A DNA stretch of 64,000 nucleotides from Blasia pusilla (Eukaryota > Marchantiophyta > Marchantiopsida > Blasiales). Shown one piece after another: positions 18,490 to 29,689 of the stretch (the first letter of the stretch is position 1; each line of letters begins with the position of its first letter). A program made the translations under genes and the position numbers. The DNA is taken from assembly GCA_050084515.1 (NCBI GenBank), contig CM114271.1:9052001-9116000 (forward strand), in the 5' to 3' direction. The notes under the pieces were generated by a model that worked only from the letters and a program-made list of their open reading frames with translations, searched no databases and was not told the DNA's origin.

Positions 18490-19260
18490 CATACTGAGAT
18501 GGTAGTAAGCGATCCGAAGCGAGACTCGTGGAGACCAGATAAGTATCTTGACTTCAGGCAGGTGAAGAGGCAACATCAAGGAACGAATCCGGTGATTGAT
18601 TTGGATGAGGAAATTACGCCGCTCAGGTATTCGGGGACCCTAGACCCGTCCCAAATCCGTGATGGAGTTACTTCTCCAAAATCAGTGAATGTTTTATTTC
18701 AAAAGCCCTCCGTTGCTGGAAGTTCGCAACATCCTCCTTTGGGGTGGTTCAACAATATGGGATTCCGGTAATGGAGGTGGATTGCAACCTAAAACGGTGG
18801 CATATATCTTGGAGCAACCCAAGACGTGGACCCACGCAGGGGATCGATGGCATTAGGACAAAGATGCGGCACTTTCCTAAATAAGAATTGTACAAGGACT
18901 GGACGACCACTGCCTGGGTTTTGGGGACTCAAAACCTTTGATCGTTTCACGAGAACCGGGGATCAATTGAAGTACTTCTTCTGCCCAAATGAATCTTGCG
19001 CTTTCCGGAAGTCTTATCCGGCGCCATTGAGCTCGGGAATACCCCACGATTTGGCCCATCGCGGAGGTATGAGCTGCACTCAAGAAGTGGACAATCTTAC
19101 AAGTGTCGGTTTTAGATCAGAGCGGGGAAGTTCGAGCATGTTCGCAGACATGAGTCCTTTGCATTTCGTATTCAACCCAAGATTGATGTCAACATGTATC
19201 CGGAGAAGGTGGATGATCTCAATCCACTATTTCTGTTTGAGTCTAGAAATGGGGTGAAGA
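18490..19260 (+). pseudogene. Fragment of a MULE-associated protein (unknown domain)
   Basis: Several short frames in one direction read RDSWRPDKYLDFRQVKRQH, GTFLNKNCTRTGRPLPGFWG, TRTGDQLKYFFCPNESCAFR, LSSGIPHDLAHRGGMSCTQE, and, shifted, KIDVNMYPEKVDDLNPLFLF. The CPNESC...H.GGMSC arrangement could bind zinc. I do not recognise the family. Since a SWIM zinc finger follows directly in the same orientation, this is likely the N-terminal region of an internally deleted MULE. Confidence 0.35.
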
Positions 19261-19269
19261 GAAGCAGAA

Positions 19270-19995
19270 TGTGTAGGCCAATGGTGGAGAGCGCAGCTTA
19301 ATTGCATCGCCTTGGGAGGCAAATCGGAGATCATCGCCACGAAAGATGTCTTGAGTGGCAATGGAATAGGAAGGATGTATTGGGTCAGGAACAACACTGT
19401 AAATTCAAGTGTCACAAGGGTGTATGTGGTGCACATCTGTTGCTTTCCCACATGTTCATGTGATGACTTTGTCCAAAGAGAGACAAGTGGCAAAAGGTAT
19501 TTCCCTTGTAAGCACATGTAGTATGTATTGCTGGTAGTTTTAAGAGAGTCGGAGGTAGGAGTAGGAATCCACCAACCAATTTTGTCCCTCAAAGAAGTGC
19601 GAAGTATTTTAAACAAACCACTTTGAGGATGCAAAATGAGGTTTTAGATTGTACTTTCATTTTTCAAGAACCATCACTTTTAGCTTGAACTCTATTCAGC
19701 CCACAGCAAATGGTTGATTGTTTCTAGACCTTGGATGGAAAAAGTGATTGGTTCCACACTTATGATTCCACTGATTTTTCAGTTTTGTATATTTTGTGTA
19801 ATTTGCAACCGGTCGGACTCAAATGGGTTGCCAAAATATGGGAGAAAAAAAAAAGTGTGGGACTGCTTGATAACTGAACAAAAAAGTGCAAAAAAATTCA
19901 CACAAAAAGTTTCCTCTCTTCAACCCAACGGAAACTCTCTTAAAAAAAAAGTATCTTTTTCGGTTGAAGGTAGTTTCCTCTCTCCTCTCTCCTCT
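19270..19995 (+). repeat. First copy of a direct duplication (second at about 20285-20995)
   Basis: The two segments share, in the same order, the SWIM fragment, CCACCAACCAATTTTGTCCC, ACTTTGAGGATGCAAAATGAGG, a degenerate palindrome (19805-19831 and 20793-20819), and the tail GAAACTCTCTTAAAAAAA to GGTTGAAGGTAGTTTCCTCTC. The offset is about 1 kb. The DNA between them holds an LTR 1 end. Confidence 0.65.
19312..19548 (+). pseudogene. SWIM zinc-finger fragment of a MULE transposase
   Basis: Reads MYWVRNNTVNSSVTRVYVV, HICCFPTCSCDDFVQRETSG and KRYFPCKHM. The CxC-(n)-CxH arrangement (CSC ... CKH) is the SWIM finger found at the C-terminus of plant Mutator-like transposases. A stop directly follows CKHM. 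A second copy lies at 20317-20560. Confidence 0.65.
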
Positions 19996-20010
19996 TACCG
20001 GTCCTCCTTC

Positions 20011-20178
20011 ATGATCCACTCCAATACTCCTCATAATATCCAATATGCAAAAATAATATTCAAGACAGTCTTCTATCGACAAAATTTACTTCAAATAATC
20101 TTCATCCTTGAAGAGATCCATACTCACGTTGAATAAAAATGTATTAATCTGCAAAATTACAAAATTGTGGGTATCACA
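20011..20178 (+). mobile_element. LTR family 1, 3'-terminal fragment
   Basis: The last part matches the solo LTR at 40736-42032: GAATAAAAATGTATTAATCT, AAATTACAAAATTGTGGG and the terminal TATCACA ending at 20178. What follows (TACCCCCTCC) is not a recognisable primer-binding site. Confidence 0.55.
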
Positions 20179-20316
20179 TACCCCCTCCCTCAAATATGAG
20201 CCACCTCATTGTTCTACATCTAAGTTCATAAATATTTCTTCTAATCCTTCAAACTCATTTGCAGGAGGAAAATGATGGAGAGAGCAAAGTGAATCGCATC
20301 AGCTCAAGAGGCAAAC

Positions 20317-20560
20317 ATGGAAATCATCGCCACAAAATACGTTAATAGTGGCAAGGGAATAAGAAGGATGTATTGGGTCAAGAACAAAATTGTGAATTCA
20401 AGTGTGACAAGGCTTTTTGTGGTACACATCTATTGCTTTCCCACATGTTCCTGTGATGACTTTGTCCATAGAGAGACAAGTGGGAAAAGTTATTTCCTTG
20501 TAAGCACATGCACTATGTATTGCTTGTAGTTTTAAGAGAGTCAGAGATAGGAGTAGTAAT
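20317..20560 (+). pseudogene. SWIM zinc-finger fragment, second copy
   Basis: Reads MYWVKNKIVNSSVTRLFVV, HIYCFPTCSCDDFVHRETSG and KSYF, with a one-base shift before the final Cys-x-His so that the finger is broken. It is homologous to 19312-19548. Confidence 0.6.
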
Positions 20561-21488
20561 CCACCAACCAATTTTGTCCCTCAAAGAAGTGCAAAGTATC
20601 TTAAACAAACCACTTTGAGGATGCAAAATGAGGTCTTAGATTGTACTTTGAAGTGCCGAAATGTTCACTATGAGCTTGAACTCTAATCAGCTAAGGGAAA
20701 ATGATGAAATTTTTTCAGACCTTGGATAGAGAAAGTGATTTGTTCCACATTTATGATTCCCATGATTTTTTTTTTTTTATTTTGTGCAAGTTGCGAACGG
20801 TCGGATTTAGACGGATTGCCACAATATGGAAGAGGAAAAACCAATTTGTGGGAGTGACTAAGCTTAGAACAAAATTGCAAAAATGGTCACAAAATAATCT
20901 TCCTCTCTTCAACCCAACAGAAACTCTCTTCAAATCACAAGAAACTCTCTTAAAAAAAGTATCTCTTTGGGTTGAAGGTAGTTTCCTCTCTCCTCTCTTC
21001 CTCTCCTCTTACTCTGCCTCGCACGGGGGTCGGGATCAGACTAGGCCGTCCTCTGGGTGGTGCGTTTGCCACCTTTTGCAACCCGATCGGTTGCTTCAGC
21101 GAGAGTGGAGTGTCCCACGAATCAGGTTCGTCGTCCTTGGGGACGGCGTAGAACATGACGAGGGGTTGTGAGAGGGACACCCATCTAGCACGGTCCCCTT
21201 TCTGGCTGTCATTGTGCAACCCGTCAAACTCCGTTGGATTTCACTATGATAAACTTCTTCACTTTCTCACCCACCATTTTGAAATTTTTTCTGCAACCAA
21301 TCCGATTGTAACTTTTTTTAATGCAATTTCCTTGGTCCAGATAGTGACCGATAATCTCCCCTACCAACCAACAGCTTGTCAGACGATTTTTGTCAAAATT
21401 TTAATGGTCACTCTTTACTATAAATTGAACATTCTAATTATTATTCTTATTCTTACCTTGGTGGAATCATCGTTGCTGTCATCTTCAA

Positions 21489-22305
21489 ATGGATAATTAT
21501 GTGAAGCCACATGTGGCAATCATCTAGCGGTCCTTTCTCAATCCGAAATAATTTGACGGCAAGCTGGTGATTCTTATGTACAAGTGGATGAAAATTTCCT
21601 CTCACTCCGATTTCTTCTCCAAATTGGAATAATCTTCATTTCCAAGGATGTCAAGGTGGATGGAACGGAGGACGTTATAGGTGAAATAGTCCAACCACGG
21701 ATTGGAGACTCCAAAGTATGGAATCTCTTACCTTACACAAATGGAAAATATAGAGTGTATGGCTTGTCTCTGAAGCCCTTTGTTTCTCAAGTTGATGGTA
21801 TACAACTTTTGAGTGCACCAAGCTCCACGTTTGCCACCCCTACTTGTGGAGATCTAGCATCGACTCCAACCTCACACGTTTGTGACAATGTTTTTTTGCA
21901 TGAAGACATTCTGGATGTAATCAACCTTGCAGGATCTGTTGGACACCAACCAGACCCTCCTTTGCATACTCATTCCTATTGCGAGTTTCAGGAAATATTT
22001 TTTTATTGTCTCTGCCCTTGAAAATGTTCAAGCACATTCTTGTCGACTAGTTGCCACCCATGTATGACAAAAACTCTATTTTTGAATTTCCTCCACTTGC
22101 TGGTCCTGCTTAGAAGAAAGATAGAGGACGCTTGAAGGGTATGGAGAGAAAGTCTGACTTTCATCGATGGTGCAGGCTACAGCGGATGAGTGCTTCAGTC
22201 CAATGTGGTCCTTGGATTGTTTCTCGCCGCCAATTCTTTGGAGCCCTGGAGTGTAGAACTCCTGGATACCCATTTCTAGATCAGAATGGGCAAGTCAATA
22301 CGTAG
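21489..22305 (+). pseudogene. MULE-like N-terminal protein fragment, decayed second copy
   Basis: Aligns with 14155-15000: FLLQIGIIFISKDVKVDGTE, VWNLLPYTNGKYRVYGLSL, SAPSSTFATPTCGDLASTP, HEDILDVINLAGSVGHQPD, and in other frames the Cys-rich tail. Several stops and shifts interrupt it. The TATAAATTG box at 21419-21427 is retained. Palindrome remnants lie at 21078-21094 and 21216-21242. Confidence 0.55.
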
Positions 22306-22339
22306 CAATAATCTCTTTGGGTTGACAACAGTTTCCTCT

Positions 22340-22910
22340 CTTCCTCTCCTCTCACCGCTCCTCCTTAGGGATCCGCTTAGCTGCAGCCGCACAAACTCAA
22401 CACCATCTCGGACCTCCTGGTACTCGAGAGTGAATTGATAATTAGCACCTTAAACTCCTTCTAACTCAGAGGTGAACCATTGTCCAAATGTTCTTCCTGA
22501 TGAGTTGTCCACCACTGTAAAGCATTATCCCTTCAAAAGGTGACTTCCATTGTCACCTTATCTCGCTCCTATGCCTTTTGTGCCTCAAAGTAGAGTTCCA
22601 ACTCCGTAAGGAACTCCTTCACTTTTTGAGAACGCCCCACCCCAATGAATGGCGTGGTCAGATTCGTCTTGCAATGCTTTTTTCTAGAACTTGAAGTTTG
22701 GTCCAACTCAAGCTCCGCAATCCTCTTGCTTTGCTAGGAGATTTGCTCGATCATTAGCTTCATCAAGTCCATCATTTGGGGATAAAATTCCGGATTACTT
22801 GACTTTGGCGCCGATGGCCCCGCAGAAGGGTTTGCGTCTTGGACACCCTAATATCTAGAGTTTGCCAACTCGGGAGTCAGCGTGTCCTCCATTGGCTCCC
22901 GGTCCGACAT
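22340..22910 (-). pseudogene. Gypsy gag, N-terminal fragment (element G2)
   Basis: From ATG 22910 on the minus strand: MSDREPMEDTLTPELANS, then YPQMMDLMKLMIEQIS, SKRIAELELDQTSSSRKKH, EFLTELELYFEAQKA and, after a shift, QFTLEYQEVRDGVEFVRL. The same gag is at 43881-45662 (minus) and partly at 38896 (plus). Stops and at least one frameshift are present and the 3' part is missing. Upstream on the same strand are an iMet primer-binding site and the LTR 2 copy, giving a coherent 5' end. Confidence 0.75.
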
Positions 22911-23112
22911 TGGTTCGTTTCTTGGTTCACGTCACTTGATTCGGCACTTCTGTGGTTCATCTCCCTCGGTTGCCATCTTCAAGATGCCTCACTTAGATCT
23001 CCTTCTTGTTTCTTACATCCCTCCCCAAGCGTCTAGGTATGGCCACTACCTTGGGTTTTCCCCAAGTGTTTGGTTGCTCCCATGACCCCGAGTTCTTGCT
23101 CACCAAGGATAA

Positions 23113-23124
23113 GCTCTGATACCA
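23113..23124 (-). other. Primer-binding site, initiator tRNA-Met type
   Basis: On the minus strand TGGTATCAGAGC, a perfect match to the initiator tRNA-Met 3'-end complement used by many plant retrotransposons. It directly abuts the LTR 2 copy (TG at 23125), which fixes the element as minus strand and LTR 2 as its 5' LTR. Confidence 0.85.
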
Positions 23125-25688
23125 TGGTTCATGCACCTACTCCCATCAAGCGTCAATCTCTAGTGTTGCGGAAGGGTACGTTTAAGTAATGTACAACTCT
23201 AGTAAAAAGGTACGCTTTCTATCGCAAAGTACTGAGAGACCACTGTTTTCTGAGTAAAGAGAGGTTTTATAAGAAAAATCAAGAATAACTCCTTCTTCAA
23301 TAATTCTACTGACTAACTACAATAACACTATCTTAAAGGTACAAAAGAATAAAAGGATTTTCTTCCCTCTTGGAAAAGACTCTTCTCAAGTGTAGACAAA
23401 GACTCTTTCGAATCTTAAAGAACAAAGCTCCAACAAAGACCTCAAGAATGGCGGCTCACCCTACTTTCAGAATTGAATCTATCATTGTAGGTTACTCAGT
23501 GTCTAACAACTTTCCTACCCTCTTCCTCATTATCTTATGGAATTCTGAAACTACAAGACTTAACTCTCATCTTTACTGCAACCCAATAAGATTTTACACT
23601 CAACTCCGCACATCAAAAAGAATGAGAGAAGACTCTTCTTCTGCATCAAAGAGTGGAAAGAACTAGAAAGTATTACAAGCTTCAGAAAGTAAAGGACTCT
23701 TCAGCTTGGATCATCCCTCAACAACCTACCCACACAAAATCCTCACAAGTACTAGAAATTCCAAACGCAAGGGAATAGTCCCTCTTCATCCGCTCAATCA
23801 TAAGTATGTGGAAGATTTAGGACACCAGGGAATGACTCTAACCACCAGTACCGGAGAATTCAAGATCCAAGGGAATGATCCCATGCTTCTTTGTTGTATT
23901 CCTTAAATAGTCAATTTGTGACTGGTCTTCCTATTTTGATTTAGAATTCTAACTCATAATCCTAACCTACTCTTTTCGGATTCCCAACCCTCCATCTTCC
24001 TAAGACGGGTGGTTGCCTTGGCGATTCATTTTTGCTCCCTTTTAAATTGTTGCGCGGCTCTATTTCTGTCTTCCGAAACCGCCGCGACGGTTCAATCTTC
24101 ATGGTCTTCGCGCTCTTTGCAGTCTTTGTAGTCTTTATCTTCACTATCCTATCTTTGTAGTCCTATCTTCGAGCGAAGACTCTTATCCTTCTGTCGCCTC
24201 AAAGATTCCTCCTTTCTACTTTCTTTCAATTTTTGCCTTCAAAGAATTTCCTATCTTTCTATTCCTATTCTTAATACACCTTTCTACTTTTGTGAAGACT
24301 CTTTGGCCTCCTCGGCTTCTTCCTCTTCCTTCTTTGAGTTCTTAGTCTTTGCTCTTGAGTCTTTGGTCTTCATTCTTCGTTCTTTGTACCCAGTCTTTGC
24401 ACAAAGACTACCTTCATTCTTCTTTACAAAGAAGCTTTTTCCAGTCTTCGTTGACAATCTTTTACATTGTTCTTACTGCGGTCTTTCTTGCAAAGCACCC
24501 GCGCTTCCTCTTCTAACTTCTTTTCCTACTTTTACACAATTCTCACTCTTCCAAGACAATTCTTAATCTTCTAACATCTCTTGTCCTCTCATCAAAGTTC
24601 TATCAGTCACTCTTTCACACAATTTTAGTAAAGTAAGACTCTTTACTTCCGATATTGAGTCTTTAGTCCTTGCTCAAGAAAGACTTTTGTACAAAAATTG
24701 ATCTTTCTGTCAAAATTTCAAAAACGTGGGAACTATAGTTTAGTAGGACACGCTCTCATCGTCGATTTGCACCCAAACACACTCACGTAAGTGTGATCTG
24801 GGTCAACCGGTCTTCCAACCCATGGAGTTCTCAACTCGGCATCTCATCAAGCTCAATCTTCCCTCATTCCAAGTTTCCCAATACGGGAAAGTCTTCCAAG
24901 ACTTGGGACAAAATTTTTGGATAGTCCAAGCACCTAACGATCCCAACTGTCAAATGGATATCGCATGAGCTCCCAAAGTAAGACCCAATAATATGAGTCA
25001 CGAGTTGGAATCCAATAGGGATCTCCAAAATCCACTATATTGGACTTGGTTCGGGTTTTGAATCCCAACGCCAAAACTCTGGATCCATTCTGCGCCCTTG
25101 AGTCACCCCGCGGCACCCCAAAGTGGGGTTTGAGTCCCAAGCACCCTTGGAGACCTTCCCCTTACTAGTACTTTTGGGGATGTGCGCCCTACCCCTACCT
25201 TTGGGGAAGGGAAACCCTCCCCTCTTTTTGGCACTCAACCCGACTCCATGTATAGTTGTTTTCGGCCAATATCTTAGCCTTTGCTTAACATTTTGTTGAG
25301 ATCTTTGGTGTGTTGGAACAGCCTTTGCATAAGCTTTCCAACACAACCTTACGTGTCCCAAACTCATCTTGAAACCCCAAAGTTATGGTCGAAAATATAG
25401 TCAAAAACCCCAAACGCTAGCCAAATCCCAAGTCCGGTTCTCACCCCTTGGCCACATCTCATCCAAGACTAGACTCCTTTCAAGTTTGGATTCATATTTG
25501 GTTCAGTTTCCTTGTGGCAACCATAAACGTATAAAACATTTGAAATGCTAGCCTTGCTCGCGTCTCACACTTGTGTTTTCTAACTTGTCTCTTCTTGAGA
25601 CCTGTCCAAAGTGCAAACCATCCGAGCGTGAGCCCACTAGAGTTTGGATGTTTTGCTTGGCGCACGTTCGGTTATGAAGGTCGCGACA
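23125..25688 (-). mobile_element. LTR family 2 (5' LTR of Gypsy G2), split by a solo LTR
   Basis: The outer parts (23125-23184 and 24738-25688) together match the LTRs at 29740-30747 and 42632-43655. Shared features are the TGTCGCGACC start on the minus strand, GTGTTGCGGAAG-CGTACG, TGCACCCAAACACACTCA, CTTCCAAGACTTGG and CGATCCCAACTGT. Net LTR length is about 1.0 kb. The interruption is a complete solo LTR 3. Confidence 0.8.
23185..24737 (+). mobile_element. Solo LTR family 3 with perfect target-site duplication
   Basis: 1553 bp. The start is AGTAATGTACAACTCTAG (TG mutated to AG) and the end TTTCAAAAACGTGGGAACTATA. It matches the reverse complement of 46675-48167 and of 49089-50277 along its length. 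GTTTA occurs on both sides (23180-23184 and 24738-24742), a 5-bp target-site duplication. No internal region remains, so this is a solo LTR left by recombination. Confidence 0.85.
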
Positions 25689-26150
<462 letters not shown>

Positions 26151-26289
26151 CTCTTCTTTCTTTTTCACTACACTTGCATAATGGGGTCCACAATAGTTTT
26201 ATTTTAAAACATTAAAAAATTTAGAAAAAGTGTAAGTCCTATGGAGATGGAAGTTGTCCATGGGACGTAACTCTCAACAGCCATAATCA

Positions 26290-26420
26290 AACTTTGGAAT
26301 CTATACTATCATGGGAGAGTGGCTTCTTATTTCGCAAACAACTCTCCGTTTGACACATGGCAGTTTCGGCTAGTGCGGCTAACTCATTCATTCAAGTTTT
26401 AAGAGTACATTTTTGTAGCC
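26290..26420 (+). mobile_element. Helitron 3'-region remnant (weak)
   Basis: ATGGGAGAGTGGCTTCTTAT, then TTTGACACATGGCAGTTTCG, closely parallels 31158-31220 (ATGGGAGAGTGCCTTCTTGA, TTTGACACGTGGCAATTGGG), which is the tail behind the Helitron helicase. No terminal hairpin is evident here. Confidence 0.35.
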
Positions 26421-29189
26421 ATCCAACGCGACACTTTAGGGTTTTATTGCCGCCGCATATTTTGTAACGGATTATTTTCAAATTTTGTACTTTTTACAAT
26501 TACGATCGTAATAAAATTGGTCCATTGATAAAGAGGGCCAGTACATCTTCAAGAGTTCTGCTCTTAGGAACTAAGCAAGGATGATTGTATTTATACGTCA
26601 CTCCGAGCTGATACTGTGCTCACTGGCCATTTGATACAGAGCGCAGTTCAACCTCATTCTCAGGTATGTTCTTACTCCTCCAACCAAATCTTTGCCATTA
26701 GAATTATTGTGAGCTTTTTGAACGAGCTTTATACATTAAGCTTTATTCATGTTTAGGGTCGCTTGCAAGTGTCTATTTTGTGCAAGAGTGCACATAGATG
26801 CTTGAGTTTCCATGCCTATTTACAAATGTCTCTTCTCTGCAAGAGTGCTACAGAGATACTAGGCCTATGCTTTGCTCTACTCTAACAAGAGGTGTTCGTT
26901 GTGCAGTTCATAGTTTTCTGCAAACCAACAAGAAGAAGCTCTTGGATCGGATAACTCAGCTCCCAAGTCGCCCGATTCTCCAACTTCTTAGCTCCCAAGT
27001 GTCCGTGTTGGGCGGTTGGTAGTTTTTTGCTCACCTCCCGAATGTTGGGAGGGGGGGGCTCTCGTCTCCAACAAACAGCAAACTTCCATCAACTTCAGGG
27101 TTGGCTTCTATCTCCAACAGCTCCCAAGTCGAAAGTAACTCCAGGTTCGCCTCCCCAGTTGAAGTTTCTCTAGGCTCCCAAATCACCAAGCATATCTACA
27201 AACATTGCCAAAAAATTGTGCAACATAAATCAAGGAAAGAGAACTACAACTTCAAAATGACAACCGGAATAACCATAAAGAAGTCAACACAAGGAAAGGG
27301 GAAGGCCGTTTCTCAAATTCCTTCATCGAAAAAACATTAGGATGTAAAGAGTGTTGATCTTCAACAATTGGAAAGTTCCAAATGGTCCCCAATATCTCAA
27401 GAGGACTGTGTACATATGAGTAAATGGAAGAAGTTACACTTTGGCATTTTCCCTCCCTAGGGGAAAAAACTCAGCCCCAAGCATCCTCCAGGCTTCGAGG
27501 ACGCAATAAAAGATTCTCTCCCTCTTGTGGGGGGTCTTGTGTTATCCAAAAAGATATTTTCCGAAGCCAATTGAAGGCTCGGGGAAGGATAATCGCATAG
27601 AAGTCCACGGGAGCCCCCAATATCACCTAAGGAGGCCCGGAAATGACAAAGAGTGCATATTCGATGGAGCCTCTGCAAAAAAATGAAAAGATCGCTCACT
27701 TTCTGAGAGGGAGTCCCCGATCGACCTAAAAGTGCCCATTAGGTCCACCCAACATACGCACGAGACTAAAGATAGCCCTGTAAAAGGGAAAAGACCAGAA
27801 GGTGTAGTCTTAAATATTCATATACTGATCTAACTATTCTGGGACCTAGAGAGCCACAGTCTACATGTGAAAGTAGAAAGCAAGATTAGAATCCATGTAA
27901 AGCTTATTTTGAATTGAAAGCTTATTGCAAATGGAAGCTTTGCTGGGAATAAATCTATACGAATGTCTAATTACAACGCCTCCCCTACCCTATCTTCAAG
28001 TACTCATCTCGAGTAATGAAGATATCTTACTAATCTACCACAAGAAATAAGGAAAGTTGGCTAGAGGGTAACGATCTCGGAAGAGAATATTTCTCAGGCG
28101 GGTTATACCTCAGATTGAGTTGAGATAAAATCAGCAGACCAATCAAGAGTCCAAAGTGCATCCTTGCACGATGGCCATAGAGGGACTTCGATAAAAAAAA
28201 AACTGCACTCTACTTAGAGCCTGACCGTTCCACCACAGATCTACCCTAGGGGATAGGAACAACAAAGTGAGGAAGAGCCTTAAGGCATAGGTCTAGCAAT
28301 GCGGCCGCAGTGGATGCCATGCTTTGCTATGAGTGAAGTGATGATGGGCGTTTGGGATTCACAGGGACAGAGCAAAATGTTAGGCCGTCAGTCACCACGG
28401 CGTGAGCGGCGCCTGTGAGTAGAGAGGGTTGGGCCTGCGCTGACTGTCGCAAGAAACAAAAAGACAAAGAAGCAAAGGAAAGGTAGTAAGCCCAGGGCCC
28501 TTTCCTAGCTACAATCCATAATGCCCTCACTGCCAATAGGAGTGTGACAATCCTTAGTGCCACAAGGCTTGCTACCAAATAACCTACATCTGCACTCAAG
28601 CGCGAGCTCATGAAACACGAGCTCTGTCGAGTGTGCACGAGCGCATCAAGCACAGATGCAACAACCACGAGCTCCAAACTCACAAGTACACAGCCCCGGC
28701 CAAGGCATAGGCCAAGCTCCAGGTCAAGCACTCTCATGGCTGCGCCAAGGAGAGGAGAGCGGGATGAGTCGCGGCGAGGAGAGCGGGACCAGCCGCTGGG
28801 AAATGAGGGTCGAGTGGAGGGGGTATAGGGGACGTTCAAAGGCAGTAAGGCCGAGGTGCAAAGGGGCTGACGGCCGAGCGGCTGGATCTGTTATATCTAA
28901 CCCTAACGGCTAGATCTGACGGCCTTAAGGGTTTGGCGCTTGCGGCACTTCTAGGTCTGCCATCATGAACCCTAAGTGCCGTCGCGCTTAAGGTAGCAGA
29001 AACCCGTTAGATCTAACTACTAGGGTTACATCTAACGGTTAGGGTCTAAAGTCGGTCCTTATGGGATCCGGTTGGGACCATTATGACATGACGGGACTTG
29101 GAGGGACTCGGTTAAGATCCGGCGGCCTCAAACGTGGACTCCTTGGTTGCGCCCCGTGGACATAGCCAATGACCAGCGAGTTCTGAGCA
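26421..29189. other. No recognisable gene
   Basis: Only short frames without known domains. Near 28890-29050 there are several AACCCTAACGGCTAGATCTGA-type direct and inverted short repeats, resembling degenerate telomere-like AACCCTA units mixed with other sequence. No RNA gene is apparent. Confidence 0.4.
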
Positions 29190-29575
29190 TTCCTTTTTCC
29201 CTAAAATTTTTCTCTAAATTTTTTTTTCACTTTTTTATCCCAATTTTTTTCTAAATTGTTTTCCTCTATTCTCCTTCTCTATTTTTCTCTAATTTTATGT
29301 CTAATTTTTTTCCCCAAAAAAATTCCCTTTTTCTTTTCTCTCCCTTTTCTTTCTCTCTTCTCCATCTAATTTTGATTTTTTTAATGATTTCCCTTTTTCT
29401 ATTTTTTCCTAAAATTGTGTGTAAATTTTTTCCGCTAAAAATAAATAATTCCCCTTTTTCTTTTGTCTCCCTTTTTCTTTTCCTTCCCTTATTTTTCCCT
29501 CTTTTTTTCTTTTACTCTTTCCATTTAATTCTCTCCGTTCTCTTTTTTAGGGTAGACCCTTCATTTTCTTCTTTT
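29190..29575. repeat. T/C-rich low-complexity tract
   Basis: About 385 bp of TTTTTCCC/TTTCTC-type sequence with a strong pyrimidine bias on the plus strand. Phe/Leu-rich frames through it are an artefact of composition. Confidence 0.85.
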
Positions 29576-29689
29576 TTAATAATTAATAGTTTCATGGTGT
29601 GTTATGTAGATGGCAAGTGTCAGCGGGTTATTATTGGACATGGAGAGACAACCACTCGGTGTTATCACAAATGCACCAATGCCAAGACA

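Noticed and set aside
28860-29050. Interstitial telomere repeat
   Set aside because: AACCCTA-like words are present but scattered and mixed with other sequence; there is no tandem run.
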